From the NCBI GenBank assembly GCA_030141605.1, contig JAQGDQ010000377.1, positions 162,501 to 190,000 of the forward strand: a stretch of 27,500 nucleotides of DNA. Direction: 5' to 3'. This DNA comes from Tubiluchus corallicola. Lineage: Eukaryota; Priapulida; Priapulimorpha; Priapulimorphida; Tubiluchidae. The stretch's first letter is position 1, and each line of letters opens with the position of its first letter. Made by a program: the position numbers and the translations under genes. The notes under the pieces are model-generated. The model had not been told where the DNA came from and did not search any database. It was given only the letters and a program-made list of their open reading frames with translations. This document shows, piece after piece, positions 21,735 through 27,500 of the stretch.

Positions 21735-21872
21735 CTGGGCATAATTATCTTATTTCTGATATTAATGAGTGTTTATCTAATCCTTGTCGAAATGGCGCGA
21801 CATGTTACGATAGATTATATGGATACTGTGTTTGTCCTCTACCATTTTTTGGAGTTCATTGTGAAAAGGAAG
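21735..21872 (+). CDS. LRR/EGF-type protein, EGF-like exon A
   Basis: The frame reads DINECLSNPCRNGATCYDRL and YGYCVCPLPFFGVHCEK, a six-cysteine EGF domain. CRNGATC fits the C-x4-[ST]-C consensus for O-fucosylation. The Asp/Asn-hydroxylation consensus is one residue short (YGYCVC). The donor is AAG|GTGATG at 21873, phase 1. At the expected acceptor, right before ATATTAATGAG (21758), the bases are TG, not AG. I therefore start the exon at an upstream AG (21733-21734), which adds AGHNYLIS in frame; the pyrimidine tract there is poor. Exon skipping is possible. The donor lies inside the 8-bp duplication that borders a hAT terminus. Confidence 0.75.
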
Positions 21873-21878
21873 GTGATG
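21871..21878 (+). repeat. 8-bp target duplication AGGTGATG, left copy
   Basis: Sits directly before the hAT terminus CAGTGGCGGAT at 21879. The identical 8-mer lies directly after the right terminus, at 25995-26002. It contains the splice donor of EGF exon A, so insertion at this point kept the donor. Confidence 0.75.
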
Positions 21879-22174
21879 CAGTGGCGGATTATGATTTTAT
21901 GGGCCTTAGGCTTGAGCTTGGAACGGGCCTTTTAAATGTTGCTACACTGCTGAGCTGACGTGTTTTTGTGGAGCTCTCGTCGTTTCTAAGTTTGTTTAAT
22001 TTTATGGGTTTTTGCCCACCGATTGTGATGAAAATTATATCTTCTTGATCCTTGAGTTGTGGACTAGGACTATATAAACACGATTACAGCTTGGTGACTT
22101 TCTGGGTTAGATGTCAACTAAAATAAGCCAATCAGAAACTCTGAAAGTAACTTTAGTTTCTTACTAATTTGCAG

Positions 22175-22355
22175 TGGGGAACGATCATTCTCTGCTCTGA
22201 AAAGGATAAAAACTTATTTACGGTCATCTCTAAAGGATGACAAATTAAACAATTTATCACTGATGCATATTGAGTCAGATATGTTGAAAAAAATGGATTT
22301 TTCAGAAATTATAACTGACTTTGCCCCCAGAAAAATTCGGAAACTGAAATTTTGA
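22175..22355 (+). pseudogene. hAT transposase C-terminal exon (dimerisation region), copy A remnant
   Basis: After acceptor TTACTAATTTGCAG the frame reads ERSFSALKRIKTYLRSS, LKDDKLNNLSLMHIESDM, then LKKMDFSEIITDFAPRKIRK and a stop at 22353-22355. ERSFS.LKRIKTYLR followed by LN.L.LM.IE is the conserved C-terminal dimerisation block of hAT transposases. The rest of the transposase (zinc finger, catalytic domain) is absent. The matching part of copy B has lost one A in a run of seven, which shifts its frame. Neither copy can make a transposase. Confidence 0.85.
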
Positions 22356-22369
22356 ACTTAAACTTAAAC

Positions 22370-22430
22370 TGTGTAAACGTGAATTGTGTAAACTTAAATT
22401 GTGTAAACTTGATTTGTGCAACCCGATTTG
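22370..22430 (+). repeat. Short tandem repeat GTGTAAAC-type within the hAT 3' part
   Basis: Four copies of a 16-17-bp unit (TGTGTAAACTTGAATTG-like) follow the transposase stop. The same block is present in copy B at about 25745-25808, so it belongs to the transposon family and not to the host intron. Confidence 0.7.
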
Positions 22431-22505
22431 AAATATAGTGACTAACTTTTGAAAAAAAAAACTTTTTTCTATATTTTATTTTGGCAATTTGTTTTTTTTT
22501 TACAA

Positions 22506-23189
22506 ACTTTGGGAGCGACAGCCCAACTTAAAATGTTGGGTTTGCTAATTTATCCTATGTAGCAAGGCAAATTATTTCAAAACACGTTTTTTGAAACCTA
22601 AGTTGTGTCCACTTTCACCTCACGAAATGCAAGACGGGTACAAGAACATAACATAAAACTATCCTAATTCGCCAATGCGAGGCAAACACATGTTTTTAGA
22701 TAAAAAACGATCAACATTTTTGTCATTAGAACAGTCCCTTGAAAAGACAGACTGTATATGTAGCCATATAACCACAAAACACAATTTAGAGTAAAAACTA
22801 ACAAAAAAAGTAATGACAGCTTGAATGTGAGGATTTTCCCTATTCATGCCCGTTTAGAAAACGCAATAAGACATGAGTATTAAGTAATAATTGTGACAGC
22901 TGCTTGCCTGAGGGGTGATAATTATATTGCTGAAACAGAGGTTCCTGTCAACTTGATAGAAATTTGACTTTCCTAGTTTTTTTCTTTGCGATAATAATTC
23001 CTGTTAATCCATTTTGATTTGTTTGTAGAGCGTCTTTCCATTTTCTTCACTATTTTCTAAATGAACTTAAATATTTTAATCTTTTGCAATCTGTCAGCAT
23101 TCAGTTGCGTTTATTTAATATTTAATGTGAATATTATCATTTAGAAAATTTATTTAAAAACATTATTGATGTATATTTGTATACATTAG
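22506..23189. other. Sequence between hAT copy A and EGF exon B
   Basis: AT-rich, no recognised gene. It reads as ordinary intron. The hAT similarity ends at about 22505, which marks the loss of copy A's right end. Confidence 0.5.
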
Positions 23190-23300
23190 ATATCAATGAA
23201 TGTCAATCAAATCCATGTGACCACGGAACATGCAATGACTTAGTGAATGGGTACTCTTGTACCTGCGAAGCTGGCTATGAAGGATATAGATGTGACAAAG
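23190..23300 (+). CDS. LRR/EGF-type protein, EGF-like exon B (calcium-binding type)
   Basis: An intact 37-codon exon between acceptor TATACATTAG and donor GTACAA, phase 1 on both sides. The frame is [20 protein letters not shown] then [17 protein letters not shown]: six cysteines, an N-terminal DINEC calcium motif, and a perfect C-x-[DN]-x4-[FY]-x-C-x-C hydroxylation site ([12 protein letters not shown]). These are the marks of calcium-binding EGF domains. Phase allows splicing from exon A or straight from the LRRCT exon, and onward to the EGF exon at 27184. It lies inside the stretch bounded by the hAT ends and their duplication, so it may have arrived with that insertion. Confidence 0.9.
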
Positions 23301-23401
23301 GTACAATTATATATTACAGCTGTATTAAAGAATTTCTTTGCATAAGTATTTTAATATGTGAAATGAACAAACTGACAAACATTTTTTTAATATTTATTAA
23401 G

Positions 23402-23513
23402 TGTGAAAGTTGTAACTGTATATTTTAGGTGCTGCCATCTCTTGATTAGTTACTTTAACATTTACTAGTTCAATTCACCCCTTATCACAATTGTTCGGTC
23501 CAGTGGATATTCA
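23402..23513 (+). repeat. Dispersed repeat, copy 2
   Basis: Matches the reverse complement of 1700-1811 with about ten differences or small gaps over 110 bp. It lies 100 bp after EGF exon B; copy 1 lies 65 bp before the broken EGF remnant at 1877. Confidence 0.75.
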
Positions 23514-24112
23514 CAAATAACTTTCACATTAAGTGTAAAAACACCTAAATGAACAAACTCCATTACTATCATGCACACTTATGCTGCATAACACTCAAAC
23601 TGCTAAAAATAGTGCCAGAGAACGTAGTAACAAAAATTGTTTTAAAAATATGTATTTTTTTCTCTAAATCGTACAAAAATTCTTTCTGGAACACAGTTTT
23701 ATCAAAATTTCAGCAAACTGAAGGTTAGTAGACTTAATTCAAACGCATTCTTTTGCAAGTGGTAACCATGTTATAATTAAGACATGGCAAACAGTTAAGA
23801 AGAAAACTTGCAATAACTTGTTCATGATTAGAAGTTGGAATAAAAATATCGTTGGTTGAATTGCTGCAAAACACAAAACAGCAAATGTTTCCTACTTGTT
23901 GTTTATTTGCTTTGTTTGTAGAGCATCTTTTTATTTTCTGCACTATTTTCTTATATTGGTGTGACACATACGATCTTAATATTGTAGTGTGACACATTTG
24001 GTGTATGGTGGTGTTATGTATGCATGTCTAGGGATATGGTGGTACACACTCACGTTTGTCAGTCTTGAAGACTAACTTTGATTTATAATTGTGGATACAT
24101 GTGTACAATTAA
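23514..24112. other. AT-rich intron sequence
   Basis: No recognised feature. The word TTTGTTTGTAGAGC.TCTTT at about 23912-23934 also occurs at about 23021-23040, suggesting a small old intron duplication. Confidence 0.4.
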
Positions 24113-24569
24113 CCCTTTCAGTCCCAAATTAGTTTTTAATGAGAAAATTTTTTTTGGGTTGGTACTTTTGTTCAGTATGTCCATCTTGTTTACACATAAT
24201 TATTTTTTTGTACCTGTGCACGCGTGCTAAATATAGCCTGTATCCCACGGGATACATTGGGATTCAATGGAAGCTTAAAATGTGCTTCATTTTGCAGCTG
24301 CTGATAATTTTTTAAAGTATTTAAGACATTTAGTATGCATGCTATGCTCATCTGTACAAAGTCATCTCTAAAGTACTGTACCTTGCGCAGTTTTTTATAC
24401 TATGTAGATTTTCTAGTTTGCCATTTTATCACCATTTTTAAATCTATTGTTATTGGCTAAAATCAAAATGACTATTAACAGATCAAATAACTGTCAGTTT
24501 TAAAATTTTATTAATGATAAAGGCAGAAAATATTGTCGTATCTCACGGGATACAACGGGTATGAAAGGG
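24113..24569 (+). mobile_element. piggyBac-like MITE, copy 2 (complete)
   Basis: Bounded by TTAA (24109-24112) and TTGA (24570-24573, a mutated TTAA). The ends are CCCTTTCAGTCCCA on the left and TGAAAGGG on the right. TTAA target sites and CCCTTT..CCCA-type ends point to piggyBac. It contains the near-palindromic word GTATCCCACGGGATAC twice, near each end (24240-24255, and 24539-24554 with one change). Its right part matches 8248-8542. There is no transposase ORF. Confidence 0.75.
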
Positions 24570-25502
24570 TTGAGCCAATATTTGGCAAGTTATAGTAAGA
24601 TAGTGTGTTTGGTCATACGTACGTGCATATTGCCACAATGCACAACCAGTGTTACTCCAAAGCAGTCAGAGTTAAATATTTAATTTTATATTTTGCTTTC
24701 AAAGCATTTGAGTTCACCCAGGAGCATAATACACTAGAGGTATCTATGGTCTCTCTGGTGCACTTGCCCTGGTCTCCTCGATTTTAACACTGTGTAAGCA
24801 ACTCGAACAGTAGAGCTTTCCATTTACATGCTAATATGCTGTCTACACAACACTACTCCATTAGTAGAGTATACTTATTCTAGCTTTATACTTATTCAGT
24901 ATAGCGTTATACTTATTCAGTATCTATGACTATGCAAGCAAGTCTATGGCTGGCTTTATCCAAGCCAGTGACTCTCCTGGCTGGGTTACCTGAGAGAATT
25001 AAAGCTTGTGTATTTCTACACTGTTCCTGTGGATATGCTGCACCTTACTAGAACCTGTGCATTTTCTGCACTAGACTCATCAAGCAGCAATAACTGCTTG
25101 CTGATGTCCAAACTCGTTTTTTATAGATTTATCTGCTCTCGTCACGTGACTTCTGTAGAGTTTGTGTACTGGCGTCCTGGCAACAATTTGCTAGCTAGTG
25201 CCCAATGTATATTTTGTTGATAAGTGATTACTATAATATTAATTTTACAAAATAAATCTACTCTAGCATTGTTTTAACTTTTTACACGTTTCATTATAGT
25301 GTTACAAAAGATATAATGTGATTATTTAACATTATTTAATTTAATTTTGTCGCACGTTGGTTTGTTGTCTCGCTCCGCATGTAAACAAAGATGGCGGCGC
25401 TCTGACGCTGTTCGTGCAAGTGCAGACAATCATTATAATCGGCGCTGATTCCATTCTTAGGGTGTTTATTAGTTATTTTGCTGTTGTCGAAGGTAAAATA
25501 GC
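24570..25502. other. Unclassified stretch before hAT copy B
   Basis: At 24830-25230 it is more complex than ordinary intron, with TATACTTATTCAG repeated near 24869-24922 and a 70-codon frame (25008-25220) without a known domain; possibly an unrecognised transposon. At 25355-25410 there is a CpG-rich patch with AAAGATGGCGGCGC, which fits the YY1-type motif. No exon could be supported. Confidence 0.35.
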
Positions 25503-25994
25503 CAGCGGCGGATTATGATTTTATGGGCCTTAGGCTTGAGCTTGGAACGGACCTTTTAAATGTTGCTACACTGCTGAGCTGACGTGTTTTTGTGGAGCTC
25601 TCGTCGTTTGTAAAGGATGACAAATTAAACAATTTATCACTGATGCATATTGAGTCAGATATGTTGAAAAAATGGACTTTTCAGAAATTATAACTGACTT
25701 TGTCCCCAGAAAAATTCGGAAACTGAAATTTTGAACTTAAACTTAAACTGTGTAAACGTGAATTGTGTAAACTTAAATTGTGTAAACTTGATTTGTGTAA
25801 ACCTGATTTGAAATATAGTGACTGACTTTTGAAAAAAAACTTTTTTCTATATTTTATGTTGGCGGGCCCCTTGCTCTTTTGTCAATTTATTTTTTTTACA
25901 ACAAAAAAATTTTTTTCGTTTTATTTTGCCGGGCCCCTTTTGATTCCGGGCCTTAGGCTTCAGCCTATTCAGCCTATAGGGCTATCCGCTACAG
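25503..25994 (+). mobile_element. hAT copy B, internally deleted, both termini present
   Basis: The left end CAGCGGCGGATTATGATTTT is nearly identical to copy A's start at 21879. The two stay close over about 110 bp, then copy B jumps over about 240 bp that copy A keeps, and resumes at GTAAAGGATGACAAATTAAA. It continues past copy A's break point to the right end, GGGCTATCCGCTACAG. It has lost one A in the transposase remnant. The 8 bases to its left (AAAATAGC) do not match those to its right (AGGTGATG). Confidence 0.8.
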
Positions 25995-26002
25995 AGGTGA
26001 TG
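25995..26002 (+). repeat. 8-bp target duplication AGGTGATG, right copy
   Basis: Directly follows the right hAT terminus and is identical to 21871-21878, directly outside the left terminus of copy A. Confidence 0.75.
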
Positions 26003-26089
26003 TGTACCTTAATCTCTATAGTTTATAAACTCAGAATAAGTGGATCACACTTCTGTTTGTGACACTTGTAAGCAAGTATTTCATTGCAG

Positions 26090-26224
26090 TCAAAGAGTAA
26101 AGTTGCTGTTGCTGTTCTCGCCGTCAGCGTCGCTGCTGTTGTTGCTGTTGTATTTTTCATTATGGGTTGCACTTGTTGTAAATGTAGTTGTGTTATGAGC
26201 GACTTGATTGAAGAGCAGCAATAA
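26090..26224 (+). CDS. Candidate last exon: transmembrane helix and Cys-rich cytoplasmic tail
   Basis: After acceptor TATTTCATTGCAG the phase 0 frame reads SKSKVAVAVLAVSVAAVVAV, then VFFIMGCTCCKCSCVM and SDLIEEQQ followed by TAA. This is a 20-plus-residue hydrophobic helix preceded by lysines and followed by a cysteine cluster (possible palmitoylation) and an acidic end, as expected for the C-terminus of a single-pass receptor. AATAAA at 26220-26225 overlaps the stop codon and could be the poly(A) signal. The problem is phase: EGF exons A and B both leave in phase 1, and phase 1 entry here hits a stop after three codons. A linking phase 1-to-0 exon is missing or unseen. The phase 2 frame is also hydrophobic and cannot be excluded. 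Confidence 0.5.
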   Translation, partial: SKSKVAVAVLAVSVAAVVAVVFFIMGCTCCKCSCVMSDLIEEQQ

Positions 26225-26225
26225 A
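26220..26225 (+). promoter_or_regulatory. Poly(A) signal AATAAA overlapping the stop codon
   Basis: A canonical hexamer that shares bases with the TAA stop of the candidate transmembrane exon. It would give a very short 3' UTR. Another AATAAA lies near 26506. Confidence 0.35.
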
Positions 26226-27183
26226 AGCAGGATTATTCACATATATAGCTTCAAATAATGTTTTTGTGCAAAATCTGAGAAACAATAGTTCCCATAAACA
26301 TCTGTGAATTGTTCGTTCATCTACACAAACTTTTAAGGGCATAAGAAATTGTAAAAGTGTTGTTTTTACACTAAGTTATTATTAGTTTTTGATGTAGCTA
26401 ACCCAGAACTTCTTTTTTGTATTTTTAGATATTGCTAGGTCTTAGTCAAGCTCTAGCAAACATACAGATTGTAATCAATTGTCGTCTTGGCCACTAGGAA
26501 AAAAATAAATGAAACAGAATTCAAACTTTATAACGTTTTGAAAAAAACAACATAATTATGATGATTTTCAAATGTTCTAAAGACTAATTGGTAGTTTCTC
26601 TGACGAAGTTTGGAATCACAACTGTATTCAGACGCAGAGGTTATATTACGACGTATTGCTACCGTTCTACAAAGTGTTCGCTTTAAAGGAAAAGTGTTCC
26701 AAAAAAACCTATGTACATAGTTGGCAGACATGAACTTTATGCAAACGTGTATACCCTACTAACCCCTAGCTTTGTCAATATTGCTATATCTTTGTTATTA
26801 CTGAACTTTTGCTTAAACCGAATCACTTAGGAATTTGTTGATGATTAAATTGTTTGATTAATTATTTTAATGTCTGCCATTTGATCTTTCTTTTTCTTCA
26901 GACCCATTAGTGTATAGAATGCAAATAGGCCATAGTCCCCCGTATTTTTAACATCAGCCTTAGGCCGATCTGCATCCATACATTTAGTGACTATCATACT
27001 AGCTCCCTTCTGTTATGAGATGTAAAACTAACGCAGCATGCCCCTGTTTGATTCCCCTATAGGAAATACAAGATCAGGGTCATCACACAAGGAATTGCTG
27101 GAATAGGACTTTAATTATTGAAAATCTTTCACGATGCAAGTCGTCATGCATGAATTTTGTGTGATGGTTTATTATTTTTGCAG
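26226..27183. other. AT-rich spacer or intron
   Basis: No recognised gene or repeat. It ends in the acceptor TTATTTTTGCAG of the next EGF exon. Confidence 0.5.
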
Positions 27184-27300
27184 GTAGTGTGGATTGTATT
27201 GCTGAGCCTTGTAAAAATGGAGGCACATGTAAGGAAATTAATAGCAAATTCAAGTGTGAATGTCCCGATGGATATGGTGGAGATAAATGTGAGATAATAG
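27184..27300 (+). CDS. EGF-like exon C
   Basis: A 39-codon exon between acceptor TTTTTGCAG and donor GTATAT, phase 1 on both sides. The frame reads GSVDCIAEPCKNGGTCKEIN then SKFKCECPDGYGGDKCEII, a complete six-cysteine EGF domain. CKNGGTC fits the O-fucosylation consensus C-x4-[ST]-C. The hydroxylation site is absent (Glu where Asp/Asn is needed), and there is no DxxEC calcium motif. It resembles the broken remnant at 1877 (CASEPCQNGG against CIAEPCKNGG). By phase it can follow EGF exons A or B directly. If the transmembrane exon at 26090 ends the gene, this exon belongs to an alternative transcript or to the next gene. Confidence 0.88.
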
Positions 27301-27500
27301 GTATATGTGTGTACTGATACATTCTAACTATGATGACAGTTGATAGAGTATCTTGTTAAACTCGTGGCGTTTATTTAGTAATTATTTTACTATCTTCTAG
27401 TCCTTCTAGCAAATAAGCAAAATACTTAGTAATATTAATTGCACGGAGAGTTTTTTGGGACACAGTTTAACATTGCCTTTTCTTCTCCTGATTTACGTCT
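27301..27500. other. Start of the intron after EGF exon C
   Basis: AT-rich, no feature recognised before the window ends. Confidence 0.5.

Larger units (their letters stand above)
21879..25994. mobile_element. Composite hAT insertion (left end of copy A to right end of copy B)
   Basis: The left terminus CAGTGGCGGAT and the reverse complement of the right terminus CTGTAGCGGAT agree at 9 of 11 positions, and AGGTGATG flanks both. 8-bp duplications and CAG..GG-type ends are the signature of hAT elements. Inside are copy A (about 21879-22505, left end plus a transposase C-terminus, right end lost), 3 kb of other sequence with EGF exon B and a piggyBac-like MITE, then copy B (25503-25994, both ends, internally deleted). 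Copy B's own left flank, AAAATAGC, does not match AGGTGATG. The simplest reading is that the outer ends moved as one unit; an alternative is recombination between two separate insertions. Confidence 0.55.

Noticed and set aside
21711-21935. A 74-codon + strand ORF
   Set aside because: It is a different frame overlapping EGF exon A and the hAT left end.
25461-25492. A 32-bp mini-exon (phase 1 in, phase 0 out) that would link EGF exon B to the transmembrane exon
   Set aside because: Phase fits, but it is very short, hydrophobic, inside the hAT-bounded segment and lacks any independent support.

Overview
The window is AT-rich eukaryotic DNA from an animal, most likely an invertebrate; tunicate, mollusc, cnidarian and others cannot be told apart here. 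It has multi-exon genes with GT..AG introns of 1.4 to 4 kb, extracellular domains (S1 protease, LRR, EGF), a tRNA-derived SINE, many short DNA transposons and long simple-sequence arrays. No bacterial operon, CRISPR array or rRNA gene was seen. Almost every long open frame in the window is an artefact of repeats; the real coding sequence is in short exons recognised by domain motifs and splice phase.

Region 1 (about 1-7060, + strand) holds four exons of a chymotrypsin-fold (S1) serine protease: 151-243, 2300-2489, 3892-4007 and 6781-6990 (or on to a stop at 7059). Their phases fit exactly (0, 1, 0) and the joined protein runs from just after the His57 segment through the Asp102 motif NDIALVR and the GWG motif to GDSGGP and the terminal helix LDWI. 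The His57 exon lies left of the window. The two disulfides Cys191-Cys220 and Cys136-Cys201 are both absent. The introns carry a broken EGF exon, a dispersed repeat, a small ORF with its own poly(A) signal, a TCAAATGT fold-back element, a tRNA-derived SINE with an expanded (TAA)n tail, and a hAT-like element holding a long CT tract.

Region 2 (7060-15880) is mostly repeats: a piggyBac-like MITE copy, a pogo/Tigger-like MITE, a hexanucleotide array, a non-LTR retrotransposon 3' end, and a 2.9-kb array of a 13-bp unit. Beside this array, on the minus strand, is a convincing internal exon (15130-14996) of an unidentified gene.

Region 3 (15880-27500, + strand) is a cell-surface or secreted protein gene: a signal peptide with LRRs (16142-16787), an LRR C-terminal cysteine cap (20099-20257), then EGF-like exons (21735-21872, 23190-23300, 27184-27300). 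Every junction is phase 1, as expected for shuffled extracellular modules. A candidate last exon encoding a transmembrane helix and a Cys-rich tail lies at 26090-26224, but its best frame is phase 0 and does not join directly to the EGF exons.

The most interesting structure is at 21871-26002. A hAT left terminus starts exactly at the splice donor of the first EGF exon, and a hAT right terminus ends 4.1 kb later. The same 8-bp sequence, AGGTGATG, sits immediately outside both. Between the termini lie two damaged hAT copies and an intact EGF exon, which suggests a composite hAT insertion that may have carried an exon into the gene.
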